64,000 nt of DNA. It comes from HXMU1420-13 sp965229525 (GTDB lineage Bacteria; Bacteroidota; Rhodothermia; Balneolales; Balneolaceae). Shown here piece after piece: positions 33,649 to 40,756 of the stretch (within the stretch, counting starts at the first letter, position 1; the number at the start of each line of letters is the position of its first letter). The translations under genes and the position numbers were made by a program. Below the pieces are notes generated by a model. That model worked only from the letters and a program-made list of their open reading frames with translations. It ran no database searches and was not told the DNA's origin. The DNA is taken from assembly GCA_965229525.1 (NCBI GenBank), contig OZ245886.1, forward strand, positions 930,001 through 994,000, in the 5' to 3' direction.

Positions 33649-34632
33649 TCAAATGGATGCAAAAGGTCTCATTGATAAGTCGTCCATTTTTCCATGCTCC
33701 GCCAACATCTTGCCTGTAATTGCAATCATTGCTGCGTTATCTGTACAGTAAGTGATATGAGGGATATAGAGTTTCAAATTCATATCAATGGCCAGTTTTT
33801 CAGCTTTTGACCGAAGCATGGTATTGGCTGAGACTCCACCAGCAATTGCAATCGATTTTACACCGGTTTCTTTTACTGCTCTTTTTAGTTTTTTGATCAA
33901 AACTTCTGTGATCGCTTCTGAAATACTAGCTGACAAGTCATTCAAATGCTCTTTTTTCCATTTTTCTGATTTGTCTTGAAGAAAGTACAGAGCACTCGTT
34001 TTTAATCCCGAAAAACTAAAATCTAATCCCTCGTTTACCAGAGCTTGTGGAAATTTATGGAACTTGGAATCACCTTCTTGTGAAAGTCGATCAATCTCCG
34101 GTCCAGCCGGGTAAGGTAAACCCATAATCTTGCCAATTTTATCGAAGGCTTCACCGGCAGCGTCATCTCTGGTTTGACCTAAAATCTCATGCTCGAAGGG
34201 CGCTTTTACTAGCACGAGTTGAGTGTGGCCACCTGAAACTGTGAGGCAAACGAATGGATATTCTGGTTTCTCATCGATGAAGTTAGCATAAATGTGAGCA
34301 TCCATATGGTTCACTCCCACAATCGGAATATTCTTTGAAAGGGAAACTCCCTTTGCAAAGCATAATCCAACTAATAATGAACCCATTAGTCCCGGACCTT
34401 GAGTAACAGCAATTAAATCTATGTCTTCAATTTTTGAACCAGCTTCATCTAACGCCTGATCCACCGTTTGACTAATAGTTTTCTGATGTGCTCTTGATGC
34501 CAGTTCTGGCACTACTCCACCATACTTAACATGGATAGATTGTGAGGCAATGATATTGGATTGTACTCCATCATCAGTTAAAACCGCAGCAGAGGTATCG
34601 TCGCAAGATGATTCTATTCCCAGAATGTTCAT
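33649..34632 (-). CDS. tsaD: tRNA N6-adenosine threonylcarbamoyltransferase
   Basis: A 327-residue enzyme that transfers threonylcarbamoyl to A37 of tRNAs reading ANN codons, acting with TsaB and TsaE. MNILGIESSCDDTSAAVL opens the ASKHA fold, and metal ligands His109 and His113 are in NHMDAHIYANF. The glycine-rich SGGHTQLVLV and AGGVSANTMLR follow, then TDNAAMIAITG with the third metal ligand. Start at ATG 34632. It sits 47 bases downstream of a small gene of unknown function. No tsaB or tsaE is in the window. Confidence 0.95.
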   Translation of the reverse strand: MNILGIESSCDDTSAAVLTDDGVQSNIIASQSIHVKYGGVVPELASRAHQKTISQTVDQALDEAGSKIEDIDLIAVTQGPGLMGSLLVGLCFAKGVSLSKNIPIVGVNHMDAHIYANFIDEKPEYPFVCLTVSGGHTQLVLVKAPFEHEILGQTRDDAAGEAFDKIGKIMGLPYPAGPEIDRLSQEGDSKFHKFPQALVNEGLDFSFSGLKTSALYFLQDKSEKWKKEHLNDLSASISEAITEVLIKKLKRAVKETGVKSIAIAGGVSANTMLRSKAEKLAIDMNLKLYIPHITYCTDNAAMIAITGKMLAEHGKMDDLSMRPFASI

Positions 34633-34679
34633 TCAGGAAAGATACAACGACTTTTAGGATACTTTTTTAAAAAACTGAT

Positions 34680-34901
34680 TTATAAACCCAGCTTCATCAA
34701 AAAATCATTAACACCCGGTTGATATAACTCGAAGTCTTTTTTTACTTGCTCAACGGCTTTCTTATGAAATCGACGGTAGTCATTTTGATCCACATAACCA
34801 GTATTTACCAGTTCTTCTACAATACTCTCCAGTACTAAAATTTTCTCTCGATTCTTCATTACCGCCTGCATCATCGCATCTGAGTTATTGCTCGAATTCA
34901 T
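34680..34901 (-). CDS. Small hypothetical protein upstream of tsaD
   Basis: A 73-residue, mostly helical, soluble protein (KNREKILVLESIVEEL, then HKKAVEQVKKDFELYQ). It has no cysteines, signal or membrane segment. I do not recognise a family. It begins with ATG 34901 and precedes tsaD by 47 bases in the same direction, so it may be co-transcribed. Coding is supported by helix periodicity and position, not by homology. Confidence 0.5.
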   Translation of the reverse strand: MNSSNNSDAMMQAVMKNREKILVLESIVEELVNTGYVDQNDYRRFHKKAVEQVKKDFELYQPGVNDFLMKLGL

Positions 34902-35062
34902 ACCTAAGCTCCATCTAATAGATTATGACTCTAAGTTTCGGATACAAAACTGCAATTCATAACTCTTAATTCTCAAACCTGAAAAAATTAGGAATCTGAG
35001 TCAGCCTAATACGATTCACTTAAATTATTTAAGAATAAAATCAATTAATTGAAATCATTAAA

Positions 35063-35193
35063 CCAATTAACAGAATTGACTTTATCCAAGCATATGCAAA
35101 AGTGATTCAAATTATATGAAAAAAGCGCTTTTCTGGTGCGTTTTTGAGAGTAAGAGGTATAAATAAAGCCTTCATGGAATGCATGAAGGCTAA
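35063..35193 (+). repeat. Left copy of ~130-bp diverged direct repeat
   Basis: The block opens with CCAATTAACAGAATTGACT, contains AAAAAAGCGCTTTTCTGG and TTTTGAGAGTAA, and ends in a GCCTTCATG/CATGAAGGC hairpin. The right copy at 36051-36183 keeps the same order of words with scattered substitutions. Confidence 0.75.
35168..35190 (-). terminator. Hairpin downstream of the transposase gene
   Basis: GCCTTCATG (35168-35176) pairs with CATGAAGGC (35182-35190), loop 5 bases. On the minus strand a T-rich stretch (TTTATTTATA) follows. It lies 145 bases after the transposase stop and corresponds to the dnaK terminator in the right repeat copy. Confidence 0.5.
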
Positions 35194-35285
35194 TAAATTA
35201 TCTTTTTGTGATTGCAGTAACCCAAAAGTCAGTATCATAACCTTGCATTCGATGGTTACCTGTTACTAGTCCCCCATCCAACTCG

Positions 35286-35306
35286 TTCCGAACTTCTAGT
35301 TCGGAA
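35286..35306. repeat. REP-like perfect hairpin left of the transposase
   Basis: TTCCGAACT (35286-35294) is complementary to AGTTCGGAA (35298-35306) with a three-base loop. It lies 29 bases downstream of the transposase stop, in the position where RAYT genes carry their REP sequences. Confidence 0.5.
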
Positions 35307-35334
35307 TGCCCAATCTAACCTCAGGTTCGAGTTT

Positions 35335-35871
35335 CTAACCTTTAAACAAAGAAACAGGTATCAAACCTGTTGCTCCTAAATAATTTCTGGCCGATGAATA
35401 TCTCCAATGTTCGGCTAGATCAACAAACCCGCGATCTACAGGGTTATAATGTATATATTCAATTTTTTGAGTAACCATCTTTGCATTCGTTAATTGCTTA
35501 GGGTGAAATCCTTCTTCCCAAACTTGGTAATCACTTTTGTGTTTTTGTTTTAGTTTACGAAATTTGAGCTGAGACAATAATTTGGAATTCCCATCAACTT
35601 TGAGTTTGTCAACTATCTTTCGCCCAGTATAGGATTTGAAGAGCCTTAATTTCTCAGATAAGTCATTGCCTTCTACAACTAAGTGAATATGATTCTCCAT
35701 GATGACATAGGCAAAGACGATGACATCTCTTTCAAATTGTAAGAAGCATAGAGATTTAAGAACTATTTCAGCCAGTTTTCTCTGAGATAATAAGGGCAAG
35801 CCATCTTTTAAAGTACTAGTTACAAAATATGGATATTGCTCTTCATAAAACTTATATCTGCTTCTTCCCAT
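35335..35871 (-). CDS. REP-associated tyrosine transposase (RAYT, Y1/IS200-like)
   Basis: A 178-residue HUH-type DNA endonuclease. The metal-binding pair is His61-x-His63 in MENHIHLVVEG. The likely nucleophile is Tyr139 in QKIEYIHYNPV, followed by the RAYT-typical EHWRYSSARNYLG (154-166) that ends with Ser/Ala-Arg-Asn-Tyr. The length is complete and the N terminus (GRSRYKFYEEQYPYFVTSTL) is of the RAYT class. These proteins cut and join short hairpins and are usually domesticated rather than self-mobile. Flanking hairpins and a 130-bp direct repeat surround it. ATG at 35871. Confidence 0.9.
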   Translation of the reverse strand: MGRSRYKFYEEQYPYFVTSTLKDGLPLLSQRKLAEIVLKSLCFLQFERDVIVFAYVIMENHIHLVVEGNDLSEKLRLFKSYTGRKIVDKLKVDGNSKLLSQLKFRKLKQKHKSDYQVWEEGFHPKQLTNAKMVTQKIEYIHYNPVDRGFVDLAEHWRYSSARNYLGATGLIPVSLFKG

Positions 35872-36018
35872 TTAAGTCAGTTTGTTTATAGAAGTAGACC
35901 ACTTTGGGCTGAGATCCTTACAGTTTTTTTGACTTTATAAACTTTTTAGGAATTGATTAATACTTATTAACCTACTGGCTTTGATAAATGTAAATGGAAC
36001 CAGAGGTTCTGGCATGCA

Positions 36019-36040
36019 TTACCAACGTGGACGTTGGTAA
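36019..36040. repeat. REP-like perfect hairpin right of the transposase
   Basis: TTACCAACGT (36019-36028) is complementary to ACGTTGGTAA (36031-36040) with only GG between. A smaller inverted pair, GAACC/GGTTC, lies just to its left. The gap 35872-36050 holds no other gene. Confidence 0.5.
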
Positions 36041-36050
36041 CGAGTGTAAG

Positions 36051-36183
36051 CCAATTAACAGAATTGACTTTATCCAATCATCTGTAAAAGCGATTCAACT
36101 AGTATTAAAAAAGCGCTTTTTTGTAGTAATTTTGAGAGTAAAAGACACAAAAAAAGCCTTCACGCTAAGCATGAAGGCTTAAA
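36051..36183 (+). repeat. Right copy of ~130-bp diverged direct repeat
   Basis: It begins CCAATTAACAGAATTGACT as in the left copy, with AAAAAAGCGCTTTTTT and TTTTGAGAGTAA in the same order, and ends in AAGCCTTC/GAAGGCTT. This copy lies directly behind dnaK and is probably the original terminator region. Confidence 0.75.
36154..36180 (-). terminator. Terminator of the hsp20-dnaK transcript
   Basis: AAGCCTTC (36154-36161) pairs with GAAGGCTT (36173-36180). On the minus strand the stem runs into a T tract from the A run at 36149-36155. It is 41 bases after the dnaK stop. Confidence 0.7.
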
Positions 36184-36208
36184 GATCCTGAAACGAGTTC
36201 AGGATGAC
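36184..36208. repeat. GTCATCCTGAA-type palindrome
   Basis: GATCCTGAAACGAGTTCAGG continuing to ATGAC (36204-36208): CCTGAA/TTCAGG arms within a GATC...GTCAT-type frame. A member of the intergenic palindrome family that recurs in this window. Confidence 0.55.
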
Positions 36209-36220
36209 TAGATTTTTTAC

Positions 36221-38161
36221 TTACTTAGTATCGTCGTCGTCTTCAACAACTTCGAAGTCAGCATCTACGGCACCTTCGCCAGCTTCTGAGGAAGCTTCTG
36301 TATCAGCAGTTGGTTCTTGTGCTCCAGCTCCCGGATCAGCACCAGCCGCAGCTTCTGCTTGAGATGCTGCGTAGATTTCTTGAGAAGCAGCTGTCCATGC
36401 AGTATTCACGCCTTCCATAGCAGCGTCAATACCATCAAGATCTTCCGCTTTGTGCGCTTCTTCCAGCTTTGCAACTGCATCATTGATGGCAGTTTTGTTG
36501 GCTTCAGAAATCTTATCACCGTATTCGTCTAACTGCTTTTTAGTTGAGAAGATCAGAGCATCCGCCTGATTCATTTTCTCCACTTTCTCACGAATTTTCT
36601 TGTCTTCTTCTTCGTGATCTTTAGCAGCTTGCTTCATTTTTTCGATTTCCTCATCACTCAATCCGGATGAAGACTCGATTCGAATGCTTTGCTCTTTACC
36701 GGTACCTTTGTCTTTGGCAACAATATTTAGAACACCGTTTGCATCAAGATCGAAAGTCACTTCAATTTGTGGCATACCACGTGGCGCCGGCGGAATCCCA
36801 TCTAAGTGGAAACGACCAAGCGTTCTGTTGCTTGCAGCCTGAGCACGCTCACCTTGAAGCACATGAATCTCAACTGAGCTCTGACTATCCGCAGCAGTTG
36901 AAAACACTTGTGACTTGCTTGTCGGGATAGTACTGTTTGATTCGATTAGTGGAGTCATCACGCCACCTAATGTCTCGATACCAAGAGTTAGAGGAGTTAC
37001 ATCTAAAAGAACTACGTCTTCAACATCACCGGAAAGAACACCACCCTGAATAGCAGCACCAACGGCAACTACTTCATCAGGATTTACACCTTTACTTGGG
37101 TCTTTTCCGAAAAATTCTTTTACTGCTTCCTGGATACGTGGAATACGAGTTGATCCACCTACCAAAATTACCTGGTCGATTTCAGATTTGCTCATACCCG
37201 CATCTTTCAATGCCTTCTCACAAGGAGTGATGGATCTTTCCACTAAATCGTCTACCAACTGCTCGAACTTAGCTCGACTCAAATCAACGTTTAAGTGCTT
37301 TGGACCTTCTTGAGTAGCAGTAATAAACGGAAGGTTCACATTTGTTTTTTGAGATGCAGAAAGCTCAATTTTTGCTTTTTCAGCCGCATCTTTCAAACGC
37401 TGCATCGCCATTGGGTCGTTGCGAAGATCAACACCTTCAGAAGCTTTGAACTCATCCGCTAAAAAATTGATAATTCTTTGGTCGAAGTCATCACCACCAA
37501 GGTGAGTATCACCATTCGTTGATTTTACTTCAAATACACCATCGCCTAATTCAAGGATTGAGATATCAAAAGTACCACCACCAAGGTCATACACGGCGAT
37601 GGTTTGGTCGATGTCTTTCTTATCTAAACCATAAGCAAGTGCTGCAGCTGTTGGCTCGTTGATGATTCTCTTTACATCAAGACCCGAAATCTTTCCGGCT
37701 TCCTGAGTTGCTTTACGCTGTGCATCGTTGAAATAAGCAGGAACTGTAATTACAGCTTCCGTCACTTTCTCGCCGAGATATTCTTCAGCTGTTTGCTTCA
37801 TTTTTTGAAGCACCATTGCAGAGATTTCTTGTGGTGCGTACTTTCGGTCGTCGATTTGAACTCGAGCAGTACCGTCATCGCCTTTAACCACTTTATATGC
37901 TACCTGCTTGGTTTCGTCACCCACTTCTCCATACATGCGACCCATGAATCTTTTCACAGATGCTACTGTTTTGTCTGGATTGGTGATAGCCTGACGTTTC
38001 GCAGGTGCGCCTACTAAGCGCTCTCCATCTTTACTAAATGCGACTACAGAAGGAGTAGTTCTACCACCCTCTGCGTTTTGGATTACTACCGGCTCGTTTC
38101 CTTCCATTACAGAAACGCAAGAGTTGGTAGTACCTAAGTCGATTCCAATAATCTTTCCCAT
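36221..38161 (-). CDS. dnaK: Molecular chaperone DnaK (Hsp70)
   Basis: A 646-residue ATP-dependent chaperone that works with DnaJ and GrpE (not in the window). The ATPase domain (1-385) has IIGIDLGTTNSCVSV, VITVPAYFNDAQRKAT, YDLGGGTFDISIL and ILVGGSTRIPRIQ. The linker DVVLLDVTPLTLGIE leads into the substrate domain (about 390-510), then a helical lid and an acidic tail ending EVVEDDDDTK. Length is normal. It lies 40 bases downstream of hsp20 and is probably expressed with it from a heat- or stress-controlled sigma-54-type promoter. A terminator follows. Confidence 0.98.
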   Translation of the reverse strand: MGKIIGIDLGTTNSCVSVMEGNEPVVIQNAEGGRTTPSVVAFSKDGERLVGAPAKRQAITNPDKTVASVKRFMGRMYGEVGDETKQVAYKVVKGDDGTARVQIDDRKYAPQEISAMVLQKMKQTAEEYLGEKVTEAVITVPAYFNDAQRKATQEAGKISGLDVKRIINEPTAAALAYGLDKKDIDQTIAVYDLGGGTFDISILELGDGVFEVKSTNGDTHLGGDDFDQRIINFLADEFKASEGVDLRNDPMAMQRLKDAAEKAKIELSASQKTNVNLPFITATQEGPKHLNVDLSRAKFEQLVDDLVERSITPCEKALKDAGMSKSEIDQVILVGGSTRIPRIQEAVKEFFGKDPSKGVNPDEVVAVGAAIQGGVLSGDVEDVVLLDVTPLTLGIETLGGVMTPLIESNSTIPTSKSQVFSTAADSQSSVEIHVLQGERAQAASNRTLGRFHLDGIPPAPRGMPQIEVTFDLDANGVLNIVAKDKGTGKEQSIRIESSSGLSDEEIEKMKQAAKDHEEEDKKIREKVEKMNQADALIFSTKKQLDEYGDKISEANKTAINDAVAKLEEAHKAEDLDGIDAAMEGVNTAWTAASQEIYAASQAEAAAGADPGAGAQEPTADTEASSEAGEGAVDADFEVVEDDDDTK

Positions 38162-38201
38162 TCGTCTACTGTCTGTTTTTAATTTTTATTGATTGATTTT
38201 C

Positions 38202-38636
38202 TTAGTTAACCGGAATGTTCGAACGGTCTTTGAGCGACTCAGCTTTTGGCATGCTAACCGTTAACACTCCATTTCGAAAGCTTGCATTGATTTCGGCAGT
38301 ATTTACATCTTCGGGTAATGCAAATGAGCGGGCGAATGCGCCACGCTTTCTCTCTTGTCTTTTAAACTCTTCTCCCTCACCTGCTACTATATCCCGCTCA
38401 CCTTTTATGGTAAGCACATGGTTCTTTAATGATATACCGATCTCTTTCTTGGCCAGCCCTGGTAAATCGATTGTTACTTTATATTCTGATTCACTTTCCA
38501 GAATATCACAATCTGGGGCAAAATCTTTGTCTTCGTGATTCAACGGAACCACTTTCTCAACAAATTCCTGTATATCCTTTCCTAATTTCGAAAGGTGTTT
38601 CTCTATCTCTATACCAAATTCTGTAAAATCTCCCAT
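38202..38636 (-). CDS. Small heat-shock protein Hsp20
   Basis: A 144-residue holdase chaperone with an alpha-crystallin domain (about 40-135). The diagnostic segments are YKVTIDLPGLAKKEIGISLK, LTIKGERDIV, FARSFALPEDVNTAEINA and the GVLTVSMPKAE strand. The short N-terminal arm is amphipathic. It is 40 bases upstream of dnaK in the same direction, so unfolded proteins held by Hsp20 could pass to DnaK made from the same mRNA. A sigma-54-type promoter and an inverted repeat lie upstream. Confidence 0.93.
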   Translation of the reverse strand: MGDFTEFGIEIEKHLSKLGKDIQEFVEKVVPLNHEDKDFAPDCDILESESEYKVTIDLPGLAKKEIGISLKNHVLTIKGERDIVAGEGEEFKRQERKRGAFARSFALPEDVNTAEINASFRNGVLTVSMPKAESLKDRSNIPVN

Positions 38637-38670
38637 GTCGTACTCGCTTTCGTTTTAATTCTATGTGAGT

Positions 38671-38689
38671 AAAGCAAGCACAATGCCAA
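38671..38689 (-). promoter_or_regulatory. Probable sigma-54 (-24/-12) promoter for hsp20-dnaK
   Basis: On the minus strand the sequence is TTGGCATTGTGCTTGCTTT. GG and GC are exactly 10 bases apart and the flanking TGGCA and TTGCT match the RpoN consensus. The start site would lie near 38662, about 26 bases before the hsp20 ATG. No sigma-70-like TAnnTTTG box is seen closer to the gene. Confidence 0.55.
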
Positions 38690-38706
38690 TGAGTTCATCG
38701 TTTTTT

Positions 38707-38733
38707 CAAACTGTCGTATTGGCGGACGGTTTG
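38707..38733. promoter_or_regulatory. Inverted repeat upstream of the sigma-54 promoter (activator site candidate)
   Basis: CAAACTGTC (38707-38715) and GACGGTTTG (38725-38733) match at 8 of 9 paired positions around a 9-base centre. It lies about 45-70 bases upstream of the predicted start, where an NtrC-type activator could bind. Confidence 0.4.
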
Positions 38734-38792
38734 TCATGCATTTCGAATGAGGAATTAGGATTAAGGGAATTAGGAATAGACCTACCATTATC

Positions 38793-38817
38793 GTCATCCC
38801 GGACTTGATCCGGGATC
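38793..38817. repeat. GTCATCCCGGACTTGAT-type palindrome
   Basis: GTCATCCCGGACTTGATCCG then GGATC: CCCGGA..TCCGGG arms. A member of the recurring intergenic palindrome family, in the gap between hsp20 and aroA. Confidence 0.55.
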
Positions 38818-38869
38818 TGTGAAGATAAAAACTTTGATATTCATCAAATTTATATAATCACTCCTTACA

Positions 38870-38894
38870 GATGCTAAATCAAGTTCAGCATGAC
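38870..38894. repeat. GATGCTAAATCAAGTTCAGCATGAC-type palindrome
   Basis: The arms ATGCTaAA and TTcAGCAT pair with one mismatch, and GTCAT appears on the opposite strand. It ends 2 bases before the aroA stop and may shape the 3' end of that transcript. Confidence 0.5.
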
Positions 38895-38896
38895 AA

Positions 38897-40186
38897 CTAG
38901 GAGTTTGACAACCTCTCTAAATCACTCCAAAAACTCTTGTAGCTAACGGCCGCACTTTCTGCGTCTTCGATTTCTGATTCAGAACTTCCTTTCAAAGATA
39001 AAATAGCTGCTGCCATGGCAATACGGTGATCATGAAAGCTTTGAAACTGTGCTGACTCAAATTTAAAATCAGGATTTCCTCTAATAACCAATCCATCTTC
39101 CATTTCTTCATACACTCCGCCAACTGCATCAAGCAGTTTTGTGATGGCCATAATTCTATCGGTTTCTTTGTGGCGAAGCTCTTCGGCGCCAGATATGATG
39201 GAAGTCCCATCCGCGAACATCATAGCAACAGAGAGAATCGGGAGTTCATCGATACAGTTAGGAATCAGTTTTGGATCAAGATCAATCTTTCGAAGTTGGG
39301 CAGATCGAACGATGATATCCCCGCAAGGCTCTGCGCCTTCATCATGCTGATTCTCGATCGTGATGTCAGCTCCCATAGCTATCAAAATGTTGAGCAATCC
39401 GGTACGAGTTGGATTTAATCCAACATTCTTCATACGTATTTCAGAGTCCGGCATGATAGAGCCAGCCACGAGCCAAAAGGCAGCAGCTGAGAAATCAGCC
39501 GGAATGGTATAACTCTGGTTTGGGATTTCATTTTCAATAGAAGCAGAAATCACTCTTTTACCATCAACTTCTTCCACGTTCAGGTTCAGCAAACGCTCTG
39601 TATGATCCCGACTTGGAATTGTTTCTATGACTTTTGTAGGAGATTCTCCAAATAATCCTGCCAATAATAGACACGACTTCAACTGTGCACTCGCAATCGG
39701 CAATTCATATTCCATTGGGATAAAGGGATCTTCACGAGTAACAAATAATGGTGCATACATTCCATTTCTTGCTAAAATATGAGCGCCCATTTGTTCAAGA
39801 GGTTCGATGATGCGTGTCATCGTTCTAGAAGAAAGAGAAGGATCGCCAATCAGATACACTGCAGCTCCTGCACCAACTAATACACCAGAAAGTAGTCGCA
39901 TTGCTGTGCCAGAATTCCCACAATCTAATTCATTCGATAAAGCACGAACTCCATAGCGACCAGTCCCACTAATGGTAACAACCTGATCAATCTGATTTAC
40001 TTCAGCACCTAGCATCTCAACGCAATTCAAAGTGCTTTGCGGATCTTCAGCCGGGGAATAATTCTTGATCACAGATTTTCCATCATGCAATAATGCAAAA
40101 ATCGCCGCCCGCTGAGAAATAGATTTATCAGGCGGTGGAGTAATGGTCCCGTTTAGAGAAAATGCCGGAGTAACTTTTTTGATCAT
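38897..40186 (-). CDS. aroA: 3-phosphoshikimate 1-carboxyvinyltransferase (EPSP synthase)
   Basis: A 429-residue enzyme joining phosphoenolpyruvate to shikimate 3-phosphate in aromatic amino-acid synthesis. PPPDKSISQRAAIFAL (17-32, Lys21), LDCGNSGTAMRLLSG, and the late ELRHKETDRI and FHDHRIAMAAAI motifs are all present, giving both globular domains. Start at ATG 40186. It is not beside other shikimate genes here; the small membrane gene upstream is unrelated in type. The family has glyphosate-sensitive and -insensitive classes; I did not assign one. Confidence 0.96.
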   Translation of the reverse strand: MIKKVTPAFSLNGTITPPPDKSISQRAAIFALLHDGKSVIKNYSPAEDPQSTLNCVEMLGAEVNQIDQVVTISGTGRYGVRALSNELDCGNSGTAMRLLSGVLVGAGAAVYLIGDPSLSSRTMTRIIEPLEQMGAHILARNGMYAPLFVTREDPFIPMEYELPIASAQLKSCLLLAGLFGESPTKVIETIPSRDHTERLLNLNVEEVDGKRVISASIENEIPNQSYTIPADFSAAAFWLVAGSIMPDSEIRMKNVGLNPTRTGLLNILIAMGADITIENQHDEGAEPCGDIIVRSAQLRKIDLDPKLIPNCIDELPILSVAMMFADGTSIISGAEELRHKETDRIMAITKLLDAVGGVYEEMEDGLVIRGNPDFKFESAQFQSFHDHRIAMAAAILSLKGSSESEIEDAESAAVSYKSFWSDLERLSNS

Positions 40187-40318
40187 TCAATTCGATGTAA
40201 GATGTGAACAACGAAAGACGAAGGTAGGGAATTTATTGTTTCGGTTTTTATTAATCGTTAATCGTTATTCGTTAGTTGTTTCTCTTCATTATTGAACAAC
40301 CACTTATGTATCAATAAT

Positions 40319-40591
40319 TCAATCTTTCTTGCTTAGATAGAAATCAAACACTAGTAATAGAATTGAAGTAATATTTATTCCAACTCCAAAAAGTGTAGCC
40401 TCACTTGATTCATAATAAAAACTAAATCCACCGTATGTTCGAAAATCAGTAGCAATTAGAACTGAATTTCTATAGTAAATACCAATTATGAATTGGAGTG
40501 GTCCACTGATTAAGTAGTTAAATCCATTGATAGAAATAGTAAATATTGATAATGATAAAGCAATTCTCGAAAATAATTGTTTGTTCTTCAC
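40319..40591 (-). CDS. Small hypothetical membrane protein
   Basis: About 90 residues from a GTG at 40591 (M/V-KNKQLFSRIAL); a TTG at 40609 is the alternative and would run into the palindromic repeat. Three hydrophobic stretches are seen: SLSIFTISINGFNYLI, LQFIIGIYYRNSVLI and FGVGINITSILLLVFDFYL. It resembles small proteins of unknown function common in marine Bacteroidota, but I recognise no family. It is separated from aroA by 132 bases of AT-rich spacer. No operon partner is clear, so coding is only moderately supported. Confidence 0.45.
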   Translation of the reverse strand: MKNKQLFSRIALSLSIFTISINGFNYLISGPLQFIIGIYYRNSVLIATDFRTYGGFSFYYESSEATLFGVGINITSILLLVFDFYLSKKD

Positions 40592-40606
40592 AAGCAAAAT
40601 CTGGTT

Positions 40607-40651
40607 CAAGCGTCCGCTTGGACCAATTCATACCGCACAAGCGGACGCTTG
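40607..40651. repeat. Facing pair of CAAGCG...CGCTTG palindromes (REP doublet)
   Basis: CAAGCGTCCGCTTG (40607-40620) and its reverse complement CAAGCGGACGCTTG (40638-40651) face each other across 17 bases. Each is itself nearly palindromic, so one strand can fold into two hairpins or one cruciform, the layout of bacterial interspersed repeats mobilised by RAYT enzymes. Confidence 0.6.
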
Positions 40652-40685
40652 CGCTAGAATGTATATCAACGATTCTACCATTACA

Positions 40686-40733
40686 GATGCTGAATCAATA
40701 CTGAATCAAGTTCAGCACATGGTTCAGGATGAC
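40686..40733. repeat. Compound GATGCTGAATCAA/TTCAGC palindrome, partly duplicated
   Basis: It contains GATGCTGAATCAATACTGAA, then a second AAGTTCAGC arm and GGTTCAGGATGAC. It reads like two overlapping members of the family seen at 36184 and 38870, suggesting repeated insertion at the end of the TPR gene. Confidence 0.5.
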
Positions 40734-40756
40734 GACTTAGTTTTAATCTATGTCGT

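Larger units (their letters stand above)
35063..36183. mobile_element. RAYT island between diverged direct repeats
   Basis: This 1.1-kb segment holds a REP-associated tyrosine transposase gene bounded by two similar ~130-bp blocks in the same direction, with perfect hairpins between each block and the gene. The stretch 34902-35062 before it holds no gene and only a few AATTAGGAAT-type words. Such single-copy transposases in Bacteroidota mobilise short palindromes rather than themselves. The island may come from a duplication of the dnaK 3' flank or from insertion of the transposase between repeats. Confidence 0.6.

Noticed and set aside
38637..38760. CIRCE or HrcA operator upstream of hsp20-dnaK.
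   Set aside because: The TTAGCACTC/GAGTGCTAA inverted repeat is absent; a sigma-54 type promoter fits better.
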